64,000 nt of DNA, from positions 779,523-843,522 of the forward strand of contig NZ_SIUB01000001.1 of NCBI RefSeq assembly GCF_004310425.1, in the 5' to 3' direction. Position numbers and translations under genes: made by a program. Numbering within the stretch: the first letter of the stretch is position 1; each line of letters begins with the position of its first letter. Below the pieces are notes generated by a model, which saw nothing but the letters and a program-made list of their open reading frames with translations, ran no database searches and was not told the DNA's origin. The DNA is from Hansschlegelia quercus. GTDB lineage: Bacteria > Pseudomonadota > Alphaproteobacteria > Rhizobiales > Methylopilaceae. Below, in pieces: positions 17,465 to 24,849 of the stretch.

Positions 17465-18162
17465 GGCAGCGCCGCCAAAAGGGCTTCGGACGTCGAGACC
17501 GCGCCGAACACGCCGCCCTGCATCTTGATCATCTTGATCGCGGCCTCGTGGTTGCCGCGGTCGGTCGCCGCGCAGCAATCCTCCAGCATCACGCATTCGA
17601 AGCCGCGGTCGTTCGCTTCGCGCATCGTGGTGTGGACGCAGACGTCGGTGGTGACGCCGGTCAGAACGAGGTTGTCGATCCGGCGCTGCTTCAGGATCAG
17701 CTCGAGGTCGGTCGCGACGAAGGATCCCTTGCCGGGCTTGTCGATGATCGGCTCGCCCTCGATCGGGTAGAGATCGGGGATGATGTCCCAGCCGGGCTCG
17801 CCGCGCACCAGGATGCGCCCGCAGGGGCCGGGGTCGCCGATGCCAGGGCCGAACTGGCGCGAACGCCAGCGCTTGTTCTCAGGCAGGTCCGCGAGGTCCG
17901 GCCGGTGGCCTTCGCGCGTGTGAAAGACGTGGTAGCCCTTGGCGCGCATCGCCGCGAGCACGCGGCCGATCGGCTCGATCGGCGCCCGCGTCAGCGACAG
18001 GTCGTAGCCCATCCCGTCGACATAGCCGCCGGGGGCGCAGAAATCCTTCTGCATGTCGATGACGATGAGCGCCGTGTTCTCCGGCCTGAGGTCGCCATTA
18101 TAAGGCCACGGATAGGGGTCGGCTTCGATGAAGCGCTGTTCGACGCGGGCGTGGGCGTTCAT
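17461..18162 (-). CDS. biuH: Biuret amidohydrolase BiuH
   Basis: 233 residues that hydrolyse biuret to allophanate and ammonia. The triad Asp36, Lys142 and Cys175 falls on exactly the residue numbers known for the Rhizobium leguminosarum 3841 enzyme. The flanking text ([15 protein letters not shown] opening, [25 protein letters not shown], [25 protein letters not shown]) matches what I remember of it nearly word for word. Start at ATG 18162 has AAGGA upstream. It lies between importer genes, its product feeds AtzF, and it is the most secure functional anchor of the locus. Confidence 0.95.
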   Translation of the reverse strand: MNAHARVEQRFIEADPYPWPYNGDLRPENTALIVIDMQKDFCAPGGYVDGMGYDLSLTRAPIEPIGRVLAAMRAKGYHVFHTREGHRPDLADLPENKRWRSRQFGPGIGDPGPCGRILVRGEPGWDIIPDLYPIEGEPIIDKPGKGSFVATDLELILKQRRIDNLVLTGVTTDVCVHTTMREANDRGFECVMLEDCCAATDRGNHEAAIKMIKMQGGVFGAVSTSEALLAALP

Positions 18163-18179
18163 CCCTGAGGCGTCCTTCT

Positions 18180-19103
18180 CTAGCGGGTGATCGACAGCTC
18201 GCCGGGCGCGCCGGCGAGCGCACGGCCGGGCGACGAGGCTGCGATCATGACGATGAGGGTCAGCACGTAAGGCGCGGCGTAGAACAAATAGTAGCCTTGC
18301 GTGACGCCGACCGACTGGAGCGCGGGCCCAAGCGCGCCGGCCCCGCCGAACAGCAGCGCCGCGGCGAAGCAGCCCAGTGGGTTCCAGCGCGCGAAGATCA
18401 CGAGCGCAACCGCCATCAAGCCCTGGCCGGAGGAGAGACGCTCGTTCCAGCTGCCGGGATAATACAGCGAGAGATAGGCTCCGCCGATCGCCGCCAGCGC
18501 CCCGCCCGCGGCGGTCGCGAACAGCCGCACCGTGTTGGGCGACAGTCCCATGGCGCGGGCGGCGTCGGCGCTGTCGCCGACCACGCGCACGATCAGCCCG
18601 ATCTTGGTGTTCTTGAACGCCCACCACAGCGCGAGCGCGAGCGCCGCGCCGACGAGGAACAGGACGTTGACGTTGAGCGCGGCGCGCACCTGCGGCAGCG
18701 ACGACCAGTCGCCGAGCGGGATCGCCGGCAGGTTCGGGGCGGAGGGCTGGATGTACGGCTTGCCGAAGAAGAAGGCGAGGCCCATGCCGAACAGCATCAG
18801 CGCGATGCCGACGGCGATGTCGTTGACCTTGGGGAACGAGCAGATCCAGCCATGCAGCAGGCCGAAGCCGGCCCCCGCGACCATCGCGGCGAGCACCCCG
18901 ATCCACGGCGAGCCGGTCTCGACCGCGATCGCGTAGGCCGCCATCGCGCCGAACACCAGCGTGCCTTCGAGGCCGAGATTGATGCGGCCGGAGCGCTCGG
19001 TGATCGTCTCGCCGAGGCTGACGAAGATGAACGGGGTGGAGACCCGGATCGCGCCGCCGAGAATCGCGAGCGGCACGCCCCAGAGGCCGATGTCGCCTTC
19101 CAT
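18180..19103 (-). CDS. BMP-type ABC importer permease (second subunit)
   Basis: 307-residue membrane protein of the YufQ/branched-chain permease fold. It begins at ATG 19103, whose A is also the last base of the upstream permease stop (TGATG), so translation is re-initiated. The text [28 protein letters not shown] and [53 protein letters not shown] is the family signature. Eight to ten spans are predicted. Partner of 19103-20221. Confidence 0.93.
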   Translation of the reverse strand: MEGDIGLWGVPLAILGGAIRVSTPFIFVSLGETITERSGRINLGLEGTLVFGAMAAYAIAVETGSPWIGVLAAMVAGAGFGLLHGWICSFPKVNDIAVGIALMLFGMGLAFFFGKPYIQPSAPNLPAIPLGDWSSLPQVRAALNVNVLFLVGAALALALWWAFKNTKIGLIVRVVGDSADAARAMGLSPNTVRLFATAAGGALAAIGGAYLSLYYPGSWNERLSSGQGLMAVALVIFARWNPLGCFAAALLFGGAGALGPALQSVGVTQGYYLFYAAPYVLTLIVMIAASSPGRALAGAPGELSITR

Positions 19104-20221
19104 CAGGGCGCCCTCTTCCAACGGTCGGGATCGAAGCACTTGAAGCGGCCGTAGAGCGTCTCGCTCATCAGCACGACGATGAACAGCATGCCCTGCAGCA
19201 CGAGGATGGTCGCGTCGGGCAGGCCCATGCGGCGCTGGATCAGGCCGCCGGCCGCCGCGATCCCGCCGAGCAGGAAGGCGACGGGGACCACGCCGAGCGG
19301 GTTCTGCCGGGCGAGGAAGGCGACCAGAATGCCGGCATAGCCATAGCCCGCAGCGAGCGAAGCGTTGGCCGAGCCCTGCACGGCCGCCACCTCGAACATG
19401 CCCGCGAGGCCCGCGAGCGCGCCGGAAAGGGCGCAGAAGCCGACGATCAGCGGACCGACGGCGAGGCCCTGGATCTGCGCGGCGCGAACATTGCCGCCGG
19501 CGACGCGGGCGGCGAAGCCCCAGCGGGTCTTCTCGATCAGCAGCCAGCACGCCACACAGGCGAGCAGCGCGACAACGAGGCCCCAATGCACGTCCATGCC
19601 GGGGATCGGTCCAACACGCGCAGCCTCGGTCAGCGGATGCGTCGAGGGCTTATTGAGCGATGCCGGATCGCGCAGCGGACCTTCGACCAGATGGTTCATG
19701 AGCGCGATGGCGATATAGGCCATCAGCAGGCTCGAAATGGTCTCGTTGACCGCTCGGTAGTGCCGTAGCGCGCCGACTGCGCCGATCCAGAGCCCGCCGG
19801 CGACCATGCCGGCCGCGGCCATCGCCGCGAGGACGATTACGGACGGCGCATTACCGAGCCAATGTCCGAAGGCTGCGGCCGCGACGCCGCCGAGCACGAT
19901 CGCGCCCTCCCCGCCGATCACCGTCAGGCCGAGCCGCGCCGGAAGGGCGACGCAGAGCGCGGCGAAGATCAGCGGCGTCGCGCGCAGCAGAGCGTTCTGG
20001 ATCGAGAACCAGCTGCCGAAGCCGCCACGCCACATCAGTTCTAGGAACGTCGATGGCGACTTGCCGAGCAACAGCAGGAAGACGCTGAACAGCGCCATGC
20101 CGGCGAGCAATGCGCCGAGCGGGATGACGACCCCTTCCGCCCGCCGGGCGAGCCACGCGAGCGCCAGCGGCGCTCGCGGCGGGGAGAGCACGGCGGATGC
20201 CGGCGCTGCGATGTCTGTCAT
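19103..20221 (-). CDS. BMP-type ABC importer permease (first subunit)
   Basis: 372 residues with the YufP-type pattern. A long cytoplasmic N-terminus precedes the first span. Further on are [38 protein letters not shown], the [28 protein letters not shown] segment and [24 protein letters not shown]. It forms the channel with the product of 18180-19103. It starts 27 bases after the binding-protein stop. From context, the cargo is more likely biuret, triuret or a ureide than a nucleoside. Confidence 0.93.
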   Translation of the reverse strand: MTDIAAPASAVLSPPRAPLALAWLARRAEGVVIPLGALLAGMALFSVFLLLLGKSPSTFLELMWRGGFGSWFSIQNALLRATPLIFAALCVALPARLGLTVIGGEGAIVLGGVAAAAFGHWLGNAPSVIVLAAMAAAGMVAGGLWIGAVGALRHYRAVNETISSLLMAYIAIALMNHLVEGPLRDPASLNKPSTHPLTEAARVGPIPGMDVHWGLVVALLACVACWLLIEKTRWGFAARVAGGNVRAAQIQGLAVGPLIVGFCALSGALAGLAGMFEVAAVQGSANASLAAGYGYAGILVAFLARQNPLGVVPVAFLLGGIAAAGGLIQRRMGLPDATILVLQGMLFIVVLMSETLYGRFKCFDPDRWKRAP

Positions 20222-20248
20222 GGCCGGCGCCCTCCGGAACCGGGACTC

Positions 20249-21373
20249 TCAGGAGGTCGAGCCGCGCACGCCGTCGACGAGGTAGTTCATGCTTTCAAGC
20301 TCGATCGCCGTCTCCGGGAACGCCTTTCCGGCCGCCGCGACCTCGTTCCCCTTGTTGTCCTTGAGCGGACCCTTGAAGACGGAGAAGCCGCCCTTCTTGA
20401 TCTCGTCCAGCGTCGCCTCGAACTGCTTGCGGCCGGCGTCCGGCACGCCCGGTCCGAGCGGGCTCATCTTCACGAAGCCGTCGGCGATGCCGCCGCGGGT
20501 GAAGTTCGGCAGCGGCTCGCCGGCGAGCAGATGCTTGGCGTACATCGTGTAGACGGTCGCCCAGTTCCATTCGGCGCCGGTCAGGTATTTCTCCGGGGCG
20601 AGCGGCGCCTGGCTGGCGTGATAGCCGCACACGAAGGCGCCGCGGCCGGCGGCGGTCTGCGTGACGACCTTCGGGCCGTCGACATGGCAGGTGATGACGT
20701 CCGCGCCCTGGTCGATCAGCGCGTTGGTGGCTTCGGCCTCCTTCACCGCGAGCGACCATTCGCCGGTGAAGATCACCTGGCAGGTGATCGACGGATCGAC
20801 CGAGCGGGCGCCGAGCAGGAAGGCGTTGACGTTGAGCAGCACCTGCGGGATCGGCTTCGCCGCGACGAAGCCGATCTTCTTCGACTTGGTGGCGTGGCCG
20901 GCTGCGACGCCGTTCAGATACTGCCCGAAGTTGATATAGCCGAAATAGGACCCGGCGTTCATCGGGTGCTTGGCCTTGTCCCAGAGCCCGCCGCAATGGC
21001 GGAACTGGACGTCCGGGAACTTCTTGGCCACCGCGATCACGTGCGGATCGAAATAGCCGAAGGACGTCGGGAAGATCAGCGAGGCGCCGTCGAGGTTGAC
21101 CATGGATTCCATGGTCTTCTGGACGTCGACCGATTCCGGGACGTTCTCCTCCTCGACAAGCTGAATGCCTTCGATCCCCCTCAGCGCGTTGGCGCCTTCG
21201 GCGTGGGCCTGATTGTAGCCGAAGTCGTCCTTAGGGCCGACATAAATGAAGCCGACGGTCGCGCCCGCGGCCCGCGCCGGCCTCGCGGTGAACGGCGCGC
21301 CTATGACGCCCAGAGCCGCGCCTGCGACCGAGGACTGCAGCAGCCTGCGGCGGGAGATGGACGCATCGGTCAT
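20249..21373 (-). CDS. BMP-family solute-binding protein, Tat-exported
   Basis: 374 residues. I choose ATG 21373 because GGAAGG lies eight bases upstream; it gives MTDASISRRRLLQSSVAGAALGVIGAPF, a textbook twin-arginine signal (SRRRLLQ). The mature part has the BMP/Med signature: VGFIYVGPKDDFGYNQAHAEGANAL, MVNLDGASLIFPTSFGYFDPHVIAVAKKFPDVQFRHCGG and GADVITCHVDGPKVV. BMP relatives include purine nucleoside and ureide receptors, so an N-rich ligand is consistent. It heads the importer genes, with the operator cluster at 21503-21552 about 130 bases upstream. Confidence 0.93.
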   Translation of the reverse strand: MTDASISRRRLLQSSVAGAALGVIGAPFTARPARAAGATVGFIYVGPKDDFGYNQAHAEGANALRGIEGIQLVEEENVPESVDVQKTMESMVNLDGASLIFPTSFGYFDPHVIAVAKKFPDVQFRHCGGLWDKAKHPMNAGSYFGYINFGQYLNGVAAGHATKSKKIGFVAAKPIPQVLLNVNAFLLGARSVDPSITCQVIFTGEWSLAVKEAEATNALIDQGADVITCHVDGPKVVTQTAAGRGAFVCGYHASQAPLAPEKYLTGAEWNWATVYTMYAKHLLAGEPLPNFTRGGIADGFVKMSPLGPGVPDAGRKQFEATLDEIKKGGFSVFKGPLKDNKGNEVAAAGKAFPETAIELESMNYLVDGVRGSTS

Positions 21374-21502
21374 GGGCGTGGCCTTCCGGTTCGGGCAGGT
21401 CGGCTGGCGGCCGACATGAAGCTGCGGGGCGAGCAAGTCCGTTCAGGGACGCAAGGTTGGCGCCGCGTTGACGGCTAACTCGATCTCCCTGACGCCAAAA
21501 GG

Positions 21503-21552
21503 ATTGCATGCAATTGCGTCGATTTGCATGCGCAAATGCCGTGCATGCATGC
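21503..21552. promoter_or_regulatory. Operator cluster for a GntR-type regulator upstream of the importer
   Basis: Three palindromic sites within 50 bases: ATTGCATGCAAT (21503-21514, perfect), ATTTGCATGCGCAAAT (21522-21537, perfect 6-base arms) and GCATGCATGC (21543-21552, perfect). The core TTGCATGCAA recurs at the start of the divergent GntR gene (22870-22880). The cluster lies in the control region of the minus-strand importer and biuH genes. The symmetry is seen; that the GntR/FCD protein binds here is inferred from the shared motif. Confidence 0.7.
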
Positions 21553-21678
21553 TCAATATTTGGAGGCGGCGACGGCCTTCGAGCGGCCGCAGCCAATCGC
21601 CGCCAGAGCCTCAGGACTCAGCGGTCGCGCGGGACGGTCCCCAGCACGGCGTATGACGATTTTATCGATAAGTGAGAC

Positions 21679-21719
21679 GGGCGCCGCGCTCGGAGGCGCC
21701 CGCCTCAGAAGGCGGCGCC
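21679..21719 (-). terminator. Hairpins after the formamidase gene
   Basis: Downstream of the formamidase stop (21738) the minus strand reads a long GC hairpin (GGCGCC-GCC / GGC-GGGCGCC, 21695-21719). An overlapping alternative GGGCGCC/GGCGCCC lies at 21679-21701. Only a weakly T-containing tail follows. It may end the formamidase transcript before the importer promoter region, which would make formamidase a separate transcript. Confidence 0.45.
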
Positions 21720-21737
21720 TACGAGCGCTGCCGGCGC

Positions 21738-22754
21738 TTATTCGGCGGCTTTGTCGAAGCGCTCGCCGTAGGTCCGTGTCGGTGCCGGGAAGCCGCACGA
21801 CGTGCCGTCGGTGACCTTCACCGCATCCTCCCACGGCAGCCGGTACTTTCCGGCCACCATGTCGTGCATGAAGGTGTACGGGCAGTCCTGCGCCCCGCCT
21901 TTCACCGCCGTGTAGGCGCGGTGGCCGAGCTGATAGATGTTGTTCTCGACGCCCCAGCCGATCCGCGCCTCGCGCACGAGATCGGGCCGGACCTCGGCCG
22001 TGATGATCTCGTCCGGCCGCCCCGTCAGCCCATGCGCGATGACCGAACCGTCGAAGTTCACGATCATGCCCTCGCCCATCGAATCGAACGAGCCGTCGGT
22101 TCCGCACATGCAGACGTTCGCGGTGATCATCAGGTTCTGGAAAGCGTTCGCCTGATTGGTGAAGCGCCAGCTCTCGCGGATCGGCGCGGTATACCCGGCC
22201 GTCCGCAGCATGATCTCGGCGCCCTTATAGGCGCATTCCCGCGCCATCTCGGGGAACATGCCGTCGTGGCAGATGATGAGCGCGATCTTGGCGCCCTTCG
22301 GCCCCTCGATGACCGGCACGCCGAAGTCGCCGGGCTCCCAGGGCTCGACCGGCACCCAAGGGTGCATCTTGCGGTAGTTCAGCCGGATCTCGCCCTGATC
22401 GTCGATGATCAGCCCGGTGTTGTAGGGCATGCCGCCGGGGTTCAGCTCCATGATGGAGAAGCAGCCCCAGATGCGGTTGTCGACGCAGGCCTTTTTGAAC
22501 GCCGCGACCTCCGGCCCGTCGATCCGGCACATGATCTCGGGGTTGATGTCCATCGACAGTCCGTGAAGGGCGTATTCCGGGAACACGACGAGGTCCATCG
22601 TCCCGAGATTGCGCCGGGCCTTGGCGACCATCGCGACGATCTTGTCGGTCTGCGCCTTCAGGTCGGTTGGCGTTACGACGCTTGGGAGTTGGAGTTGCAC
22701 GAGGCCGATGACGACGCCGTTTTCCGACTTGTTCAGTCCGCCCAATCCGTTCAT
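21738..22754 (-). CDS. amiF: Formamidase (AmiF type, nitrilase superfamily)
   Basis: Hydrolyses formamide to formate and ammonia. The 338 residues match AmiF length and text: VVFPEYALHGL (catalytic Glu), LNYRKMHPWVPVEPWEPGD (Lys), LIICHDGMFPEMARECAYKGAEIMLRTAGY (Cys in ICHDGM). The tail WGVENNIYQLGHRAYTAVKGGAQDCPYTFMHDMVAGKYRLPWED is diagnostic. GAGGAG sits seven bases before ATG 22754. The gene is divergent from the GntR gene and lies upstream of the biuret importer. Formamide or an N-formyl compound would arise if the oxidised substrate loses a one-carbon unit, which is suggestive given the oxygenase. Confidence 0.93.
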   Translation of the reverse strand: MNGLGGLNKSENGVVIGLVQLQLPSVVTPTDLKAQTDKIVAMVAKARRNLGTMDLVVFPEYALHGLSMDINPEIMCRIDGPEVAAFKKACVDNRIWGCFSIMELNPGGMPYNTGLIIDDQGEIRLNYRKMHPWVPVEPWEPGDFGVPVIEGPKGAKIALIICHDGMFPEMARECAYKGAEIMLRTAGYTAPIRESWRFTNQANAFQNLMITANVCMCGTDGSFDSMGEGMIVNFDGSVIAHGLTGRPDEIITAEVRPDLVREARIGWGVENNIYQLGHRAYTAVKGGAQDCPYTFMHDMVAGKYRLPWEDAVKVTDGTSCGFPAPTRTYGERFDKAAE

Positions 22755-22847
22755 CGCGTATCTCCTCAGAAGGCTTGGCGCGGGCGATCAACCCTGCGCG
22801 TGTTGAAGACGCCCTACGCAAAAACCGCGCCGCGATCAGCCAATAGC

Positions 22848-23594
22848 GTGCCGAAAGCTTTGACGCTCCTGCATGCAAATTCTAGGTTTTGCATTCTTGA
22901 AGCCGAATCCGAGAGCAGTCCAATCGACTCCGCCGACAGCCGCACCCGGACCGACCGCCTGATCCGGGAGCTTTCGGACGCGGTGCTCAACGGCGAATTC
23001 GCGCCGGGCGACAAGCTCGACGAGCATTCGCTGGCGGAGCGCTACGGCGTGTCGCGCACGCCCGTTCGCGAAGCGCTGCGACAGCTCGCGACTTCGGGTC
23101 TGGTCGACATGCGCCCCCGGCGCGGGGCCGTCGTCGCCACGCTGACGCCGGTTCGTCTGGCGGAATTGTTCGGCGCGATGGCCGAACTCGAGGCGACCTG
23201 CTCCAGGCTCTGCGCGCTCTCGATGACGCCGGTCGAACGGCGGCGGCTGGAGGAGTTGCACGCCTCCAGCGAGCCGCTCGTCGACGCCAATGACGCCGAG
23301 GGCTTTTCGGCGGTCAATCTCAGCTTCCATTCCGCGCTCTACGCCGGCGCCCATAACGGCCCGCTCGCGGAGATCACCTCGGGCCTGCGCTCGCGGCTGC
23401 TGCCTTATCGGCGGGCGCAGTTCCGCACGCCAGGCCGCCTACCGCGCTCCTTCGCCGAGCACGGCGTGGTGGTGGCCGCGATCGTCAGCGCTGACGCAGC
23501 GGCGGCCCACGCAGCGATGCTGCGCCATGTCAGTCTCGTCGAGGATTCATTCGAGCGCCTGATCGCGGCGACGCGGAGCAGTCCGGCCGCCTGA
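22848..23594 (+). CDS. GntR-family transcriptional regulator, FCD subfamily
   Basis: The protein has an N-terminal winged helix (DRLIRELSDAVLNGEFAPGDKLDEHSLAERYGVSRTPVREALRQLATSGLVDMRPRRGAVVA). An FCD effector domain follows with metal/ligand residues (ELEATCSRLCA...FHSALYAGAHN...EHGVVVAAI). The start is unclear: there is no ATG, GTG or TTG between 22863 and the core. GTG 22848 and TTG 22860 are in frame but lie before the TGCATGCAAAT motif and lack a ribosome site; ATT 22893 has AGG at a good distance. I list the GTG as the outer limit. The gene probably represses itself and the divergent formamidase and importer genes. Confidence 0.85.
   Translation: MPKALTLLHANSRFCILEAESESSPIDSADSRTRTDRLIRELSDAVLNGEFAPGDKLDEHSLAERYGVSRTPVREALRQLATSGLVDMRPRRGAVVATLTPVRLAELFGAMAELEATCSRLCALSMTPVERRRLEELHASSEPLVDANDAEGFSAVNLSFHSALYAGAHNGPLAEITSGLRSRLLPYRRAQFRTPGRLPRSFAEHGVVVAAIVSADAAAAHAAMLRHVSLVEDSFERLIAATRSSPAA
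22870..22896. promoter_or_regulatory. TGCATGCAAAT operator at the GntR gene start
   Basis: TGCATGCAAAT (22870-22880) and a second half site TTTTGCATT (22887-22895) sit just ahead of the GntR coding core and about 120 bases before the divergent formamidase start. The same core is found three times at 21503-21552. If this is an operator, the true GntR start lies downstream of it or the site lies within the first codons. Confidence 0.6.
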
Positions 23595-23597
23595 CTC

Positions 23598-24758
23598 TCA
23601 CGCCGCGAGCCTGCGCTCCACGATGCGCGCCAGCAGGCTCGCGCCGATCGGCAGGATCGCATCGTCGAGCACGAAGCCCGGATTGTGCAGCGGCAGGTCG
23701 CCGGAATGGCCAACATAGGCATAAGCGCCTGGCGCCTTGCGCAGCATGTCAGCGAAGTCCTCCGAACCCATCATCGGCCTCGGCTCGGTCAGCACGCCCT
23801 CCTCGTCCACGATCTCACGGGCGGCGTCCGCCAAGGCCGCGGCCTCCGCCTCGTGGTTCACGAGCACCTCGAAGGTCGGACGGTTCCTCAGGTCGACCGT
23901 CACCGCATAAGCAGCCGCGATCCCCTCGCAGACCGCCTTCATGCGCGTGCGCATCAGATCCATCACCTCCGGCTTGAAGGCGCGCATCGTGCCGGTCAGC
24001 GTCGCCTCCTCGGGGATGACGTTGTAGGCGGAGCCGGAATGGATCTGCGTGACCGACAGCACGCCGGCGTCGAGCGGCGAGACGTTGCGCGCGACGATCG
24101 ACTGGAGAGCCTGCACGAGCGCAGACGCAGCGACGATCGGGTCGCGCGAGGCATGCGGCATAGCCGCGTGCGCCCCCGAGCCAGTGATGAAAATATCGAA
24201 GAAGTCAGCGGCCGCCATCGCCGGACCCGCAAACGCGAGGATCTGCCCCGGCTCTAAATAAGGCGCGTTGTGCAACCCATAGATCTCGTCGACCGGGAAC
24301 TTCTCGAACAGCCCGTCCGCAATCATCGCGCGCGCTCCGCCAAGACCTTCCTCCGCCGGCTGGAACACGAACACCGCCGTGCCTTCAAAGTCGCGCTTCT
24401 CCGCGAGGTAGCGCGCGGCGCCGAGCAACATGGTGGTGTGCCCGTCATGGCCGCAGCCGTGAAACACGCCGGGATTCTGCGATCGGAACGGCAGGTTCGT
24501 GGTCTCGACGATCGGCAGCGCATCCATGTCGGCGCGCAGGCCGATGCGCCGGCCGGGACCCCGCGCCCCTTCGAGCACGCCGACCACACCGGTCTTGCCC
24601 AGCCCTCGATGCACCTCGACGCCCCATGTGGCGAGCTTTTCGGCGACGATGCTGGAGGTGCGGACCTCCTCAAAGCCGATCTCGGGATGGGCGTGGAGAT
24701 CGTGGCGGATCGCCCTGAGATCATCCTCGAAGGCGAGAATCTCCGGAAGCGCGGGCAT
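23598..24758 (-). CDS. M20 family amidohydrolase (hippurate hydrolase / N-acyl-amino-acid deacylase type)
   Basis: 386 residues from ATG 24758, which has AGAAAGGAACGCC upstream. A metallopeptidase-fold amidohydrolase with the M20D motifs: HPEIGFEE, LRADMDALPI, HGCGHDGHTTMLLGAARYL (metal Cys/His), QPAEEGLGGARAMI and MGSEDFADML. It would cleave an N-acyl or N-carbamoyl amino acid; which one cannot be read. It ends three bases from the GntR stop in a convergent arrangement, so it may belong to a different unit than the biuret genes. Confidence 0.9.
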   Translation of the reverse strand: MPALPEILAFEDDLRAIRHDLHAHPEIGFEEVRTSSIVAEKLATWGVEVHRGLGKTGVVGVLEGARGPGRRIGLRADMDALPIVETTNLPFRSQNPGVFHGCGHDGHTTMLLGAARYLAEKRDFEGTAVFVFQPAEEGLGGARAMIADGLFEKFPVDEIYGLHNAPYLEPGQILAFAGPAMAAADFFDIFITGSGAHAAMPHASRDPIVAASALVQALQSIVARNVSPLDAGVLSVTQIHSGSAYNVIPEEATLTGTMRAFKPEVMDLMRTRMKAVCEGIAAAYAVTVDLRNRPTFEVLVNHEAEAAALADAAREIVDEEGVLTEPRPMMGSEDFADMLRKAPGAYAYVGHSGDLPLHNPGFVLDDAILPIGASLLARIVERRLAA

Positions 24759-24849
24759 CGGCGTTCCTTTCTGACTCGGTCGCTTCTCAGTGTGGAGCAG
24801 GGAGCGACGCTCCGGAACCACCCATGACGGCGCAGCGCCGAAAGCCCGC

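Noticed and set aside
21672..22847. Long N-terminal extension of the GntR reading frame
   Set aside because: The frame stays open through the region antisense to formamidase, but GntR/FCD proteins are about 230-250 residues and the extension has no domain or ribosome site.
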